From Gracilibacillus oryzae (GTDB lineage Bacteria > Bacillota > Bacilli > Bacillales > Amphibacillaceae), in the NCBI RefSeq assembly GCF_009498735.1, contig NZ_ML762425.1, positions 26,011 to 90,010 of the forward strand: a stretch of 64,000 nt of DNA, read 5' to 3'. The first letter of the stretch is position 1; every line of letters begins with the position of its first letter. A program made the position numbers and the translations under genes. Below the pieces are notes generated by a model. The model saw nothing but the letters and a program-made list of their open reading frames with translations. It had not been told where the DNA came from and made no database searches. Shown piece after piece: positions 30,434 to 42,580 of the stretch.

Positions 30434-30986
30434 ATTCGTCACAGGCAACCGTATTATCAGGAATAAGAAATGGATCTTCCTGACTTATATGGTCATAAAA
30501 CATAACGCCGTTTAAATGATCAATTTCATGCTGAAAAACAATTGCTGCATACCCTTTTAGCTTTAATTTAACCTCATTTTTATTCAGGTCTGTTGCCTTT
30601 ACAGTTATTTTATTATATCTGGGTACATATCCTGGAACTTCTCTATCTACTGATAAACAGCCTTCTCCGCCAGTCAAATAAGTTTTCGCAACAGAATGAC
30701 TGATAATTTTAGGATTAAATAATCCATAGCTGTATTCTTTTTCATCAAAGTCCTGAAAATGGACAGCTATCATCCGTTTGGGTAAACCAATCTGTGGTGC
30801 TGCTAATCCAACCCCTGCCCGAAGTTCATATTTTTCGGCTATTTCTTCGTCTTGACTGTTTTTCAGAAATGTGAGCATCTCATGGAGTGTTGCTATTTCC
30901 TCTTCAGTTGGAGGCAGTTCCACTTCTTCTGCCATATTGCGGAGCACTGGATCCCCTTCTCTGACAATATCTTTCATTGTTAACAT
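30432..30986 (-). CDS. def: Peptide deformylase (type 2)
   Basis: Deformylase removes the formyl group from nascent proteins. The 184-residue protein has the three family motifs: [10 protein letters not shown] at about residue 58, EGCLSV near 108 with the metal-binding Cys, and QHEIDHLNG near 150 with two His ligands and the catalytic Glu. The insertions between motifs fit the type 2 enzymes of Gram-positives. In B. subtilis the second deformylase (ykrB, defB) occupies this place. Confidence 0.96.
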   Translation of the reverse strand: MLTMKDIVREGDPVLRNMAEEVELPPTEEEIATLHEMLTFLKNSQDEEIAEKYELRAGVGLAAPQIGLPKRMIAVHFQDFDEKEYSYGLFNPKIISHSVAKTYLTGGEGCLSVDREVPGYVPRYNKITVKATDLNKNEVKLKLKGYAAIVFQHEIDHLNGVMFYDHISQEDPFLIPDNTVACDE

Positions 30987-31178
30987 TTAAAACACCTCTT
31001 TATAAACAAAATACTTTATTATTTCATATAAAAAGTTATATTAATGATATAGAGAAATATACTTTTTATGTACATACAATAATAGCATAAAAGAATATAA
31101 AGCAAATAAAGATTTATCTCTTAAATATGTTATACTAGAGGCTATTGGATGAAATAAACAAAAAGGAGTCAATTTATT

Positions 31179-31785
31179 ATGAAGAAATTATTATTTGGTA
31201 TATTTTTTATTATTGCATTGGCAGGATGCAGTGGTGAATCGGCTGCCAATCAAATGTATGAACATTTAGAGAAAGCGGTGGAACTGGAACAGCCTTTTGC
31301 TGAGCAACAAGACCCGTTTATGAAATTAGAAGAAGAAGAGCAGACAATTTATAATCAGTTGATTGAGTTATCTGCAGATGATATGGATAAAATAATAGAA
31401 TTGAAAGACAAAGCGTTAGCTAATATTGAGGAACGCAGGTCATTACTGAATAAAGAAAAAGAAAGCATTACAAGTGCAGAAGAGGAATTTAACAAGGTGA
31501 ATGATTCAGTTGAGAATTTAAATGAAGAGGTAAGACCTATTGCCAATGAAATGATACAATGAAGCATACTTGAAATCTTTAGATGAAGATCAAAAATTAT
31601 ATGAGCTGTTTACCAAAGAAGATTTAACAGAAGACGAATTGCTGGAGCAAATCAATTTAGTAAACACAACATATGACAATGTAATTGAATTAAATGATTC
31701 GTTTAACCAGTATACGGATTCGTACAATTATTTGAAAGAGCAGTTCTATGAAAAATCAGGATTAAATGTAGAATTTGAAGAATAG
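31179..31785 (+). pseudogene. ykyA: YkyA-type cell-wall lipoprotein, frameshifted
   Basis: The first part (31179-31562) has a good ribosome site, a lipoprotein signal (ALAGC at about residues 15-19) and a coiled-coil-like region (NQMYEHLEKAVELEQPFAEQ). It ends ANEMIQ followed by TGA. The next frame continues YNEAYLKSLDEDQKLYELF and runs to a normal stop at 31785. Together they look like the roughly 210-residue YkyA family of bacilli. The frame change near 31551-31560 is +1, so one base was gained or 3n+2 bases were lost. From memory of the B. subtilis protein about a dozen residues are missing there, suggesting a deletion. A short secreted fragment may still be made. Confidence 0.8.
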
Positions 31786-31811
31786 CCTTCGCTGAGCGAA
31801 GGCTATTTTTA
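31781..31811. terminator. Terminator between ykyA and the chemoreceptor gene
   Basis: AATAGCCTTCG and CGAAGGCTATT flank a five-base loop and are followed by TTTT. Confidence 0.88.
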
Positions 31812-31817
31812 CGTTTG

Positions 31818-33461
31818 CTAAGAAATATTAAATCTGCGGACATTTTTTTGCAGATCTTGTGCCATCTCCGCTAATATCTTAGCAGCTGCAGCTATTTCCT
31901 GAATGGACGCATTTTGTTCCTCAGTCGCATTTGCTACCTCCTGTGAATAGCTTGTAGAGGTTTCAGTTATGTCAGAAACATTTGCCATTGATTTAATTAA
32001 GGTATCCTTGTTTGTATTAATCATGCTTATGGAAGAAGAAGCTTCTTTCATATGATGTTTAATTGCATTAACTCCTCCGGTAATATTATCGAAAGCTTCA
32101 TTCACTTCGGTTACAAGTTCACTGCCTTGCTTGACGGCTTTATTTCCATTCGCCATTGACTGGATAATATTCGTCGTTGTATTCTGCATCTTTGTAATTA
32201 ATTCACTGATTTGTCGAGCGGATTGTCCAGATTTTTCTGCCAATTTCCTTACCTCATTGGCTACAACTGCAAACCCTTTTCCTTGTTCACCTGCACGTGC
32301 TGCTTCTATCGCAGCATTTAATGCTAGTAAATTCGTTTGTTCTGCAATATCTGTTATTAAGTCAACAATCTTATTGATTTCCTTTGAATGATTATCTAAT
32401 TTTTTCATAACTTTGTTTGTCTCTTCAGTATGCTGGTTAATAATAGTCATTTGCTCACTGATGCTTGTGATTGTTTCCATCCCTTCAAGAGACCTTGCAG
32501 AAGCTTCGTTGGATGAATTTGTAACAAGACCGATCTGGCTTGAAATAAGTTCAATGTCCTGCGCTATCTGATGAACGTTTTGATTAGAATCCTGCACCAA
32601 ATAAAGTTGTTTTTCTGAGCCATCTGACATTTCCACGATATTTCGTGATATTTTCTCAATAGCAGTTGTAGTCTGATCAGCGTTAATACTAAGTTGATCA
32701 CTTGATGCCGCAATATTTTGCGAAGTTTCTAATAAATTTGCTATCAGATCTTTTAAATCTTGTTTCATTTTCACAAAACTGTTCTGAAGCTGGCCGATTT
32801 CATCTTTATTCGATGTTGGATCAATTGTCTGGTTCAAATTTCCATTTGCAATTTCATTCGCATGATTCACCAGATTCTTAATAGGAATAATGATCCGGTT
32901 TGTCATCATATAGGAAAAACTTCCGGTGCCCAGCAATAGAATCAAGCCAGAGACAATGGTAAAGACGATAATATAATTAATGACATCTGTCTGTTTGGTT
33001 AAAGATTGTTGGTAACTTTGGTCAACTATCAATCGTAAGTTATGTATGTCATTTTGAATTCCTCTTGTCCGAATGGATTGCCGCTTTGCTTCGGAAACAT
33101 CTTTACTATCTAAAGCCTCTAAAACCTGTTCATTTAGAGAGTGAAGTTTGTTGTCAACTATACCAACATGCTCGCTGGCATTTGTGGTGTCATCTAAATT
33201 CGCTAAAATGTGAAAGCTGGTATCAAGGTTGTCTCTTACAGTATCTGCATCTGCCTCTGTACGATTTAGAGAATAGCTTCCAAGTCCTTGTTCGATGGAA
33301 ACGATCGCACTATTTAATTTTTCCACATCAAGCAGATTCCCAACATGCTCACTGTTGGAAGAGTGAATGCGAGTCATTTGCACAACGATAATAGCCATAA
33401 TAATGCATGCGATTAGCAGTGGTAATAAAGTAATGATTCTCAGCTTTTGTTTAATATTCAT
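31818..33461 (-). CDS. Methyl-accepting chemotaxis protein
   Basis: A 547-residue transmembrane chemoreceptor. The first membrane helix is at about residues 10-28. An extracellular helical domain of about 130 residues (four-helix-bundle type) follows, then the second membrane helix near 163-187 ([19 protein letters not shown]) and a HAMP domain. The long signalling coiled coil carries the conserved tip [20 protein letters not shown]. No C-terminal CheR-tether peptide is seen. The gene starts 18 bases after the stop of a BMP-family binding lipoprotein, and no transporter is nearby, so that lipoprotein may present a ligand to this receptor. The ligand is not known. Confidence 0.94.
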   Translation of the reverse strand: MNIKQKLRIITLLPLLIACIIMAIIVVQMTRIHSSNSEHVGNLLDVEKLNSAIVSIEQGLGSYSLNRTEADADTVRDNLDTSFHILANLDDTTNASEHVGIVDNKLHSLNEQVLEALDSKDVSEAKRQSIRTRGIQNDIHNLRLIVDQSYQQSLTKQTDVINYIIVFTIVSGLILLLGTGSFSYMMTNRIIIPIKNLVNHANEIANGNLNQTIDPTSNKDEIGQLQNSFVKMKQDLKDLIANLLETSQNIAASSDQLSINADQTTTAIEKISRNIVEMSDGSEKQLYLVQDSNQNVHQIAQDIELISSQIGLVTNSSNEASARSLEGMETITSISEQMTIINQHTEETNKVMKKLDNHSKEINKIVDLITDIAEQTNLLALNAAIEAARAGEQGKGFAVVANEVRKLAEKSGQSARQISELITKMQNTTTNIIQSMANGNKAVKQGSELVTEVNEAFDNITGGVNAIKHHMKEASSSISMINTNKDTLIKSMANVSDITETSTSYSQEVANATEEQNASIQEIAAAAKILAEMAQDLQKNVRRFNIS

Positions 33462-33479
33462 TTCATGACCTACTTTCCA

Positions 33480-34451
33480 TTACTCATTTACTAATATGGA
33501 TTCGTTAATAATGTTATTTTTCAATTCATTTAAACGTTCCTCTTCTGTTTTTGTCATTGCTATTACCCGAATTGGTGCAAGACCGACACCATTCTCTTTC
33601 AGTCCAAGTTCTAATTCATCTATCGTTAGTTCACCATTATCCACAAGATCTTTTGCGATACTAAATAGAGCTACATCTATTTTTTTCATCGCTGACGAAA
33701 CAACTGTTTCTTCCCCTAAATAGAATTGATCAGAGTTCAGCCCAAATGTGTATCCGCCTGATTCCTGTGCCCTCTGAATTACACCTTTACCTGTAGTTCC
33801 GGCTGGAGGAAAGATATAATCAGCCCCCTCAACAACTAACTCAAATGCCAATTTTGCGCCGAGATCCTCATCGCTGGAAGTTCCAGCAGATCGTTCTAAC
33901 ACTTCAGCTTCCGGATTTGTTGCCGCAACACCTTGTCTGAACCCACTAAAAAGCTGTTGAGTTACCGGACTGGTTTCCCCGCCGATAAACCCGACAATAT
34001 CTGTATTAGTTTTCATACCTGCAAGAGCACCGGCTAAGAAGCTCGCCTCCTGTTCTTTAAAATTAATATTAAGTACATTAGGCAAATCAATGTTACTGTC
34101 AACTATGGCAAACTGCTGCTCCGGATATTCCTCGGCGACTATTCTTAAATCCTCTTCTGCCAGAGGTCCATGTCCAATAATCAGATCATAGCCTTGGGCA
34201 ATCAACTCTTCAAAACCTGTCTTGTAATCTCCAGTATCAGCTAATTCTTTATAATCAAATAAGATTCCCAGCTCATCCCGGGCTTTTTCCAATCCATAAA
34301 AGGCGGAGTCATTAAATGATTGATCCCCAAGTCCCGATTCTGATAACATAATGCCAATTTTTATTTTAGATTCTGCTGCTGCCTGGTGATGTGAACACCC
34401 TGTAATTGCAACAACGCATAACATTAACAGGTAAATAGTCCATCTTTTCAT
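33480..34451 (-). CDS. BMP family (PnrA-like) substrate-binding lipoprotein
   Basis: A 323-residue lipoprotein with lipobox ITGC at residue 19. The domain has IKIGIMLSESGLGDQSFND, YDLIIGHGPLAEED, VGFIGGETSPVTQQLFSGF and FPPAGTTGKGVIQRAQESGG, all typical of the basic membrane protein (BMP) family. That family is often involved in purine nucleoside binding for ABC uptake. Here no ABC permease or ATPase is adjacent; instead it is first in an operon with a chemoreceptor. It probably binds a nucleoside or related small molecule outside the membrane. Med-type family members are an alternative. Confidence 0.88.
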   Translation of the reverse strand: MKRWTIYLLMLCVVAITGCSHHQAAAESKIKIGIMLSESGLGDQSFNDSAFYGLEKARDELGILFDYKELADTGDYKTGFEELIAQGYDLIIGHGPLAEEDLRIVAEEYPEQQFAIVDSNIDLPNVLNINFKEQEASFLAGALAGMKTNTDIVGFIGGETSPVTQQLFSGFRQGVAATNPEAEVLERSAGTSSDEDLGAKLAFELVVEGADYIFPPAGTTGKGVIQRAQESGGYTFGLNSDQFYLGEETVVSSAMKKIDVALFSIAKDLVDNGELTIDELELGLKENGVGLAPIRVIAMTKTEEERLNELKNNIINESILVNE

Positions 34452-34518
34452 ACATTAACCCCCCGAATAAATCTGTTTCTGTTACTTTAAGCCTAATTGA
34501 CATTACCTAAAATATCAT

Positions 34519-34545
34519 ATTTGTGCTGAATTATTATCTCATTTA
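34519..34545 (-). promoter_or_regulatory. Weak candidate sigma-D promoter for the BMP-chemoreceptor operon
   Basis: On the minus strand TAAA (34542-34545), 15 bases, then GCACAAAT (34519-34526) resembles the motility sigma-D pattern TAAA-N15-GCCGATAT. Only five of eight -10 positions fit. Confidence 0.3.
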
Positions 34546-34806
34546 CAAAGACTTAACATAATTTACATAAAAAAATTCAGTTGATAGCTCTTTCGGGGAA
34601 AGGAGTGAATTGTAAAAAAAGTTAATTAATAGTAATGAAGAAAAATTAATGAGTATCTGCATTTTTTTCTTGCAGATATTGTTTTGTTTTAAATTAGTAC
34701 AGAATAAAAAAGTTAATGAAACAGATGATAGATACAACAAACCTTACCTTTGTAGTACACCGTGTTATACATCTTAAAAAAATATATACTAATTGTTGCA
34801 AAGTGT

Positions 34807-34835
34807 TTGACCAAAGCCGATCAATAAGCTACACT
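34807..34835 (+). promoter_or_regulatory. Predicted sigma-A promoter of the pdh operon
   Basis: TTGACC (34807-34812) and TACACT (34830-34835) are spaced by 17 bases. The leader to pdhA would be about 185 bases. The rest of the 34452-35027 interval is A/T-rich and holds no supported gene. Confidence 0.6.
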
Positions 34836-34991
34836 ATACATGTATTAAAATTGTACCAATATTATTTACCGAAACATATGTAACAGATTATATGGATGGA
34901 GATTTGATTAATATTTAATTAAATTGGGTATAGCAATAATAATGACTTTGGTACAGAATTTTTAATCTTTTGGGAAAGCTAATTTTGATAA

Positions 34992-36110
<1,119 letters not shown>

Positions 36111-36113
36111 ATC

Positions 36114-37091
36114 ATGGCTCAAATGACAATGATTCAAGCAATCACTGATGCTTTACGCGTTGAACTTAAAAATGATGAAAATGTATTAGTATTCGGGGAA
36201 GATGTTGGCCAAAACGGCGGGGTTTTCCGTGCAACAGAAGGACTGCAAAAAGAATTCGGCGAAGATCGTGTGTTTGATACACCATTAGCTGAATCTGGTA
36301 TTGCAGGTATTTCCATTGGTCTTGCTACACAAGGTTTCCGTCCGGTTCCTGAAATCCAATTCTTCGGTTTCGTGTATGAAGCAATGGATGCTATCAGCGG
36401 GCAAATGGCACGTTTACGCTATCGTTCAGGAAACACAATGAATGCACCGATTACGATTCGTTCACCATTTGGTGGAGGTGTACACACACCAGAATTACAT
36501 GCTGACTCTTTAGAAGGCCTTGTTGCACAACAACCTGGTTTAAAAGTAGTTATCCCTTCTGGTCCATATGATGCGAAAGGATTGTTAATTCAATCTATCC
36601 GTGATAATGATCCAGTTGTTTACTTAGAACACATGAAATTGTACCGTTCTTTCCGTGAAGAAGTTCCAGAAGAAGATTATGCAATTGAGTTAGGAAAAGC
36701 AAATGTCGTACGTGAAGGAAATGATGTAACATTAGTTGCCTATGGTGCAATGGTTCACTCAGCATTAAAAGCTGCAGAAGAACTTGAAAAAGACGGTATT
36801 GATGCAGAAGTTATTGACCTCCGTACTGTTATGCCTGTAGATTTCGATACAATCGTAAAATCTGTGGAGAAAACAAATCATATGGTTATGGTTCAAGAAG
36901 CACAGCGCCAAGCGGGTATGGCTTCTTATATCATTTCAAATGTACAGGAACGAGCAATACTGCATCTAGAAGCACCAATTTTAACAGTTGCTGCTCCAGA
37001 TACAGTTTACGCATTTACGCAAGCAGAAGAAGTTTGGTTACCAAATTACCAGGACATTATTGAAAAAGTAAATCAAGTCATTAATTACTAA
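36114..37091 (+). CDS. pdhB: Pyruvate dehydrogenase E1 component, beta subunit
   Basis: The 325-residue beta subunit completes the E1 active site and contacts the E2 core. It shows [34 protein letters not shown] and the conserved [16 protein letters not shown]. Later come [14 protein letters not shown] and [19 protein letters not shown], typical of the transketolase C-terminal domain. Length and context are standard for pdhABCD. Confidence 0.98.
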   Translation: MAQMTMIQAITDALRVELKNDENVLVFGEDVGQNGGVFRATEGLQKEFGEDRVFDTPLAESGIAGISIGLATQGFRPVPEIQFFGFVYEAMDAISGQMARLRYRSGNTMNAPITIRSPFGGGVHTPELHADSLEGLVAQQPGLKVVIPSGPYDAKGLLIQSIRDNDPVVYLEHMKLYRSFREEVPEEDYAIELGKANVVREGNDVTLVAYGAMVHSALKAAEELEKDGIDAEVIDLRTVMPVDFDTIVKSVEKTNHMVMVQEAQRQAGMASYIISNVQERAILHLEAPILTVAAPDTVYAFTQAEEVWLPNYQDIIEKVNQVINY

Positions 37092-37118
37092 AATAATCAG
37101 AGACGGGAGGTCACCAAA

Positions 37119-38405
37119 ATGGCTTTTGAATTTAAATTACCGGATATCGGTGAAGGTATACATGAAGGTGAAATTGTAAAATGGTTTGTAAAAGCTGGTG
37201 AAGAAATTAAAGAAGACGATGTGCTTTGTGAAGTGCAAAATGACAAAGCGGTTGTAGAAATTCCTTCTCCAGTAGATGGAACAGTAAAAGAAGTTCATTT
37301 CGAAGAAGGTTCTGTTGCAACAGTTGGTGAAACAATAATTACAATTGATGCGGAAGGTTATGAAGATGCCGGATCAACAGAACAACCGGAAGCAGACGAG
37401 AAAGCAGCACCTAAAGAAGATACGAAACAAGAAGAATCCAAAGGTGCGAAAGAAACTGCTGATACATCAGCTAATGATTCAGGCAGTCGCGTTATTGCAA
37501 TGCCATCTGTTCGTAAATATGCTCGCGATAATAATGTCAATATTGGAGAAGTACAAGGATCTGGAAAGAATAACCGTGTACTTAAAGAAGATATCGACGC
37601 ATTCTTAAATGGCGGACAATCAGCACCAGCTGCTAGCGAAAAGAAAGAAGATACTTCATCACAACAGCCAGCTGCTGCAAAAACATCAGCTCCTGAAGGT
37701 GAATTCCCTGAAACTCGAGAAAAAATGAGTGGAATCAGAAGAGCGATCGCGAAAGCAATGGTAAATACGAAACAAACTGCACCTCACGTAACACTGCATG
37801 ATGAAGTGGATGTTACAGAGTTGGTAGCACACCGTAAGAAATTTAAACCTATTGCTGCAGAGCAGGAAATCAAGTTAACATATTTACCTTATGTAGTAAA
37901 AGCACTTGTTTCTGCATTAAGTAAATATCCGGCTTTAAATACATCACTTGATAATGAGACAGATGAGATTATTCAAAAACATTATTACAATATCGGAATC
38001 GCTGCAGATACAGAAAAAGGTCTTTTAGTACCTGTTGTTAAAAATGCTGATCGCAAATCAGTTTTCGGTATTTCTCAGGAAATTAATGAATTAGCAGGAA
38101 AAGCTCGTGACGGCAAGCTTGCTCCAAATGAAATGAAAGGTGCTTCTTGTACTATTTCAAACATTGGATCAGCTGGCGGACAATGGTTCACGCCTTTAAT
38201 TAATCAACCGGAAGCAGCAATTTTAGGTATAGGACGTATTGCTGAAAAGCCTGTTGTAAAAGACGGTGAAATTGTTATTGCACCTGTTCTGGCATTATCT
38301 CTAAGTTTCGATCACAGAATCATTGATGGTGCAACAGCACAAATGGCTTTAAATCAAATTAAAAGATGTTTAGCTGACCCACAATTAATTATGATGGAGG
38401 GGTAA
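37119..38405 (+). CDS. pdhC: Pyruvate dehydrogenase E2 (dihydrolipoamide acetyltransferase)
   Basis: The E2 core protein, 428 residues. One lipoyl domain fills about residues 1-78, with the lipoyl lysine in [12 protein letters not shown] near residue 43. An Ala/Lys/Glu-rich flexible linker follows. The E1/E3-binding domain ([17 protein letters not shown]) is at about 127-165, then a second linker. The catalytic domain from about 195 carries the active-site His in [14 protein letters not shown]. It has GGGAGGTC upstream and is three bases before pdhD. Confidence 0.97.
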   Translation: MAFEFKLPDIGEGIHEGEIVKWFVKAGEEIKEDDVLCEVQNDKAVVEIPSPVDGTVKEVHFEEGSVATVGETIITIDAEGYEDAGSTEQPEADEKAAPKEDTKQEESKGAKETADTSANDSGSRVIAMPSVRKYARDNNVNIGEVQGSGKNNRVLKEDIDAFLNGGQSAPAASEKKEDTSSQQPAAAKTSAPEGEFPETREKMSGIRRAIAKAMVNTKQTAPHVTLHDEVDVTELVAHRKKFKPIAAEQEIKLTYLPYVVKALVSALSKYPALNTSLDNETDEIIQKHYYNIGIAADTEKGLLVPVVKNADRKSVFGISQEINELAGKARDGKLAPNEMKGASCTISNIGSAGGQWFTPLINQPEAAILGIGRIAEKPVVKDGEIVIAPVLALSLSFDHRIIDGATAQMALNQIKRCLADPQLIMMEG

Positions 38406-38408
38406 AGA

Positions 38409-39818
38409 ATGGTAGTAGGAGATTTTCCAATTGAATTAGATACTCTAGTAGTTGGTGCAGGTCCTGGGGGATATGTTGCAGCAATTCGCGCAGCACAGAC
38501 TGGCCAAAAAGTAACAGTTGTAGAAAAAGGTACTGTTGGTGGAGTATGTTTAAACGTAGGATGTATTCCTTCAAAAGCATTAATCCAGGCAGGACACCGC
38601 GTAGAATATGCACATGGCGAAGATTCTATGGGCATTAAAGCTGAAAATGTTTCTGTAGACTTTTCTAAAGTACAAGAATGGAAAGCATCTGTTGTTAAGA
38701 AATTAACTGGCGGTGTAGAAGGTCTGCTTAAAGGAAACAAAGTAGATATCGTGAGTGGTGAAGTGTATTTTGTTGATAAAAATACGGTGAAAGTTATGGA
38801 TGATAAAAATTCACAAACATATACTTTCAAAAATTGTATTATTGCAACAGGTTCTTCACCTATCGAATTACCATCATTCAAATACTCTAAACGTGTACTT
38901 GATTCAACTGGTGCACTTAATTTACAAGAAGTTCCTAAAAAGCTGGTAGTAATCGGTGGAGGTTATGTTGGTACTGAATTAGGTACAGCATATGCCAACT
39001 TCGGTACAGAAGTTACTATCCTTGAAGGAATGAAAGATATCCTAGGCGGTTTCGAAAAACAAATGAGTGCACTTGTGAAGAAAAACTTAAAGAAAAAAGG
39101 TGCAACAATTGTTACAGAAGCAATGGCTAAAGGTGTCGAAGAGTCAGAAGATGGTGTGAAAGTAACATATGAAGCAAACGGGAAAGAAGAAACTGTTGAA
39201 GCTGATTATGTGCTTGTAACTGTGGGACGCAGACCGAATACTTCTGATATCGGCTTAGAACAAGTTGGTATTGAAATGAGCGATCGCGGACTTATCCAAA
39301 TTGATAAACAGTGTCGCACAAGTGTTGACAACATTTATGCAATTGGAGATATTGTTGCTGGACCGCCACTTGCACATAAAGCTTCATATGAAGGTAAAAT
39401 TGCTGCTGAAGCAATCGCTGGAGAAAATGCAGAAATCGACTATAATGCGATCCCTGCTGTTGTATTCTCTGATCCTGAATTGGCTTCAGTTGGTTATACA
39501 GAACAAGAAGCAAAAGATGCAGGTTATGATGTTCTAGCTTCTAAATTCCCGTTTGCTGCAAACGGCCGTGCTTTATCACTTAACGCAAGTGATGGTTTTA
39601 TGAAGCTAATCACTCGTAAAGAAGATGGTTTAATTATTGGCGGGCAAATTGCTGGTCCAAATGCTAGTGACATGGTATCTGAAATTGGTTTAGCAATTGA
39701 AGCAGGAATGACTGCTGAAGATTTAGCTCTAACAATTCACGCACACCCTACACTGGGAGAAATTACAATGGAAGCAGCAGAAGTTGCGATGGGTTCTCCA
39801 ATCCATATTGTAAAATAA
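38409..39818 (+). CDS. pdhD: Dihydrolipoamide dehydrogenase (E3)
   Basis: A 469-residue FAD-dependent disulfide oxidoreductase that reoxidises dihydrolipoamide with NAD+. It has the FAD motif [17 protein letters not shown], the redox-active disulfide [13 protein letters not shown], the NAD motif [20 protein letters not shown], and the C-terminal HAHPTLGE with the catalytic His. It is the last gene of the pdh operon and is followed by a strong terminator. It may also serve 2-oxoglutarate and branched-chain ketoacid dehydrogenases. Confidence 0.98.
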   Translation: MVVGDFPIELDTLVVGAGPGGYVAAIRAAQTGQKVTVVEKGTVGGVCLNVGCIPSKALIQAGHRVEYAHGEDSMGIKAENVSVDFSKVQEWKASVVKKLTGGVEGLLKGNKVDIVSGEVYFVDKNTVKVMDDKNSQTYTFKNCIIATGSSPIELPSFKYSKRVLDSTGALNLQEVPKKLVVIGGGYVGTELGTAYANFGTEVTILEGMKDILGGFEKQMSALVKKNLKKKGATIVTEAMAKGVEESEDGVKVTYEANGKEETVEADYVLVTVGRRPNTSDIGLEQVGIEMSDRGLIQIDKQCRTSVDNIYAIGDIVAGPPLAHKASYEGKIAAEAIAGENAEIDYNAIPAVVFSDPELASVGYTEQEAKDAGYDVLASKFPFAANGRALSLNASDGFMKLITRKEDGLIIGGQIAGPNASDMVSEIGLAIEAGMTAEDLALTIHAHPTLGEITMEAAEVAMGSPIHIVK

Positions 39819-39819
39819 C

Positions 39820-39855
39820 ATGAAAAAGAGTCTGCAATTGCAGGCTCTTTTTCAT
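39820..39855 (+). terminator. Terminator of the pdh operon
   Basis: GAAAAAGAG and CTCTTTTTC flank an inner CTGCA/TGCAG stem, with T-rich sequence at the end. Confidence 0.88.
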
Positions 39856-39891
39856 AAAATTAAATGATCTTTTCAATTGGAGGCAGTAGTA

Positions 39892-40788
39892 ATGAAAAAT
39901 GTCATGCGTGTTAGTATCGTTTTATTTTTGGTATTCTTAATTGCTTGTCAGGCAGAGAATCAAGAATCAAATGAACAAGAGGAACCTGTTGAGGAAGCAG
40001 CTGATACTAGTAATTCAACAGAAGCAACAGAAACAAATGAAGAAGCGGTCGAAGAAACTTCAGAAACAGAAGAACCTGCTGAAAATCAAGATCAAACAGA
40101 TGATGTGGAAGTCACCCAGCCTGTTTCTGAACCTCTGTATAAGGTTAGTGAAAATTGGAGTTTAGTACCATTGGAAGAAGGTACAAATGAAAACGTCGTC
40201 CTTTTAACTATTGATGACGCACCTGAACAGTATACATTAGAAATGGCAAAGACATTAAAGGAATTAGAAGCTCCGGCAATATTTTTTGTTAATGGTCATT
40301 TTCTGGAAACAGAAGAACAAAAAGATATTTTAAGACAAATTCATGAAATGGGATTTGCAATTGGTAACCATACATACAATCATCAGCGATTGACAGAGGC
40401 AGATGAAGCAACACAGGAGGAAGAAATTCGATCATTGTCCGTTTTAATTGAGGAAATCATTGGGGAGAAGCCTGAATTTTTCCGGGCGCCTAACGGTGCG
40501 AATACTGATTTTGCTACTTCTCTCGTCGAACAAGAAGGTATGCTGCTGATGAATTGGACATATGGTTATGATTATTTTGAACCATATATGGACGCAGATA
40601 AGTTAAAAACAGCGATGATAACAGGGGAAGGGCCTGAAGTTGATGTTCCGTATTCCTTATTAAAACCAGGTGCTATTCTTCTGATGCATGACAGAGAATG
40701 GACATCAGCAGCCCTTGCTGATATTGTCAAGGGATTACGAGAAAAAGGATATGAATTTGCAGATCCTTCAGCGATAAAATTACCATAA
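39892..40788 (+). CDS. Polysaccharide deacetylase family lipoprotein
   Basis: I start at the ATG at 39892, eight bases after TTGGAGG. The 298-residue product has a lipoprotein signal with lipobox LIAC and then a very acidic Glu/Thr-rich linker to about residue 85. A NodB-type deacetylase domain follows. Its motifs are TIDDAP (usually TFDDGP), the metal-binding His pair in GNHTYNHQRL, RAPNGANTDF, and LLMHDRE near the C terminus. The catalytic Asp and metal ligands look intact. It probably acts on peptidoglycan or another cell-wall glycan from the outer membrane face. It stands alone between pdhD and speA. Confidence 0.88.
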   Translation: MKNVMRVSIVLFLVFLIACQAENQESNEQEEPVEEAADTSNSTEATETNEEAVEETSETEEPAENQDQTDDVEVTQPVSEPLYKVSENWSLVPLEEGTNENVVLLTIDDAPEQYTLEMAKTLKELEAPAIFFVNGHFLETEEQKDILRQIHEMGFAIGNHTYNHQRLTEADEATQEEEIRSLSVLIEEIIGEKPEFFRAPNGANTDFATSLVEQEGMLLMNWTYGYDYFEPYMDADKLKTAMITGEGPEVDVPYSLLKPGAILLMHDREWTSAALADIVKGLREKGYEFADPSAIKLP

Positions 40789-40860
40789 GAGGAAAAGTCA
40801 AAAACAGTTTTCAAATAAAAACTATTAAATAAGAGCAGAGTGAAAATCACTGAACCCAGA

Positions 40861-40896
40861 AAAATCCGAATGATACAGAATCATTCGGATTTTATT
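40861..40896. terminator. Terminator between the deacetylase gene and speA
   Basis: AAAATCCGAATGAT and ATCATTCGGATTTT pair perfectly around a five-base loop, with T-rich flanks on both strands. Confidence 0.88.
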
Positions 40897-40925
40897 ACAG
40901 AGTGATTATTTCTTGACACTTCCTG

Positions 40926-42398
40926 CTATTCAAAAGCTTTATGCTCTTTTAGAACACGAATCGTTTTTAATGTTGTATCATGTAACCCTTGGACAGGCAG
41001 GCTGGAGTCTAAGTTGTTTTTTATATATTGTAAATTATCTTCAGAGATGATTTCACCAGGAATAAAAATAGGAATGCCAGGTGGATATACCATAATCGAT
41101 TCTGCACTTATTCTTCCAGCCGACTGTTCTATTGGAATTATCTCATATTCTGCATAAAAAGCATCTCTTGGACTAACTGCTAACAGAGGTATTTCCGGCA
41201 CATGAACATTTACTTGATTTTTTACATTTGTCAGCAGATGGTTATCAGCTAAGTGTTTCAATGCCTGGATTAGATAGTTGATCTCTTGCTCACTATCTGC
41301 AGGTGTAATAATACATAATATATTATACATATCAGACAGCTCCACTTCGATTTGGTAATTCTCTCTTAACCATACTTCCACATCATGGCCAGTTAACCCC
41401 AAGTTTTTCACAGATATAATAACTTTAGTAGGATCATAATCATACGTAGCCTCTGTACCTAAAATTTCTTCTCCAGGGCAATACAAGTGCGGAATTGTAT
41501 TAATTTCACTTCTTAAATGGTTAGCAAGATTTATTGTTTCTGATAGTAACTCATCACCATTCAAAGCTAAATATTTTCTGGCCATGTCCAGTGAAGCGAG
41601 TAAAATGTAAGAAGTGGATGTTGTTGTTAACATTGACATCATTGCTTGTACACGTTCGTGATTAACAAGCCCGCCGCGTACATTTAATATAGAACTTTGG
41701 GTTAATGATCCACCAAGTTTATGAACACTCGTGGCAGCCATATCTGCACCTGCTTGCATTGCAGATAAAGGCAAATCATCATGGAAATGGATATGGACAC
41801 CATGAGCTTCGTCAACTAGAACTGGAACTTGGTACGAGTGAGAAATAGACACTATTTTTTTTAAATCTGCCGATATTCCAAAATAAGTAGGATTGATAAC
41901 AAGCACTGCCTTAGCGTCAGGATTTGCTGCTAATGCTTTTTCCACAGCATTTGGTGTGATGCCATGAGATATTCCTAAATTATGATCAATCTCCGGGTGT
42001 ATAAATATTGGAATGGCCCCAGAGAAAATAATTGCGGAAGATACGGATTTATGGATATTACGTGGTACAATAATTTTATCGCCAGGCTGGCAGACACTCA
42101 TAATCATTGTCATTATTGCCCCACTTGTCCCCTGAACAGAGAAAAAAGTATGATCAGCGCCAAACGCTGTTGCTGCCAAGTCTTGAGCATGTTTAATCAT
42201 TTTTTTAGGATGGTGCAGATCATCCAAAGGTTCAATATTAATTAAATCAATTGCTAACGTATTTTCTCCAATAAAATCGCGGAATTCAGGGTCCATACCC
42301 TTCCCTTGTTTATGCCCGGGTATATGGAATATAGTAGACTTTGAATCTATATGTTTCTTTAATCCGCTAAACAGCGGTGTATCATTTTGCGTATACAT
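40926..42398 (-). CDS. speA: Arginine decarboxylase (Orn/Lys/Arg decarboxylase family)
   Basis: A 490-residue PLP-dependent fold-type I decarboxylase, equal in length and position to B. subtilis SpeA, which makes agmatine for spermidine synthesis. Motifs include FHIPGHKQGKGMDPEF at the N terminus, FFSVQGTSGAIMTMIMSVC, VLVDEAHGVHIHFH and the PLP-lysine in ATSVHKLGGSLTQSS. Substrate choice between arginine and lysine cannot be read directly; position next to pdhD and yktA supports arginine. Confidence 0.92.
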   Translation of the reverse strand: MYTQNDTPLFSGLKKHIDSKSTIFHIPGHKQGKGMDPEFRDFIGENTLAIDLINIEPLDDLHHPKKMIKHAQDLAATAFGADHTFFSVQGTSGAIMTMIMSVCQPGDKIIVPRNIHKSVSSAIIFSGAIPIFIHPEIDHNLGISHGITPNAVEKALAANPDAKAVLVINPTYFGISADLKKIVSISHSYQVPVLVDEAHGVHIHFHDDLPLSAMQAGADMAATSVHKLGGSLTQSSILNVRGGLVNHERVQAMMSMLTTTSTSYILLASLDMARKYLALNGDELLSETINLANHLRSEINTIPHLYCPGEEILGTEATYDYDPTKVIISVKNLGLTGHDVEVWLRENYQIEVELSDMYNILCIITPADSEQEINYLIQALKHLADNHLLTNVKNQVNVHVPEIPLLAVSPRDAFYAEYEIIPIEQSAGRISAESIMVYPPGIPIFIPGEIISEDNLQYIKNNLDSSLPVQGLHDTTLKTIRVLKEHKAFE

Positions 42399-42580
42399 CT
42401 ACGTGATAGTACTCCTTCTTTTTGAAAAATATAAAACAAGACGTATTATAGCAAATCCAGGTAAGAATAGCTAGCTATAATTACGCCTTATTTTGTACTA
42501 ACTTTTGATTCATAATCATACATATTTCATAATTTCCATGATAAAATAGTTATCGTAATCAAATAAATGGGGTGTCGCTG

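Noticed and set aside
34543-34740. Minus-strand 65-codon frame in the gap before pdhA
   Set aside because: Ile/Leu/Phe-rich from A/T-rich DNA, no ribosome site, no family features.
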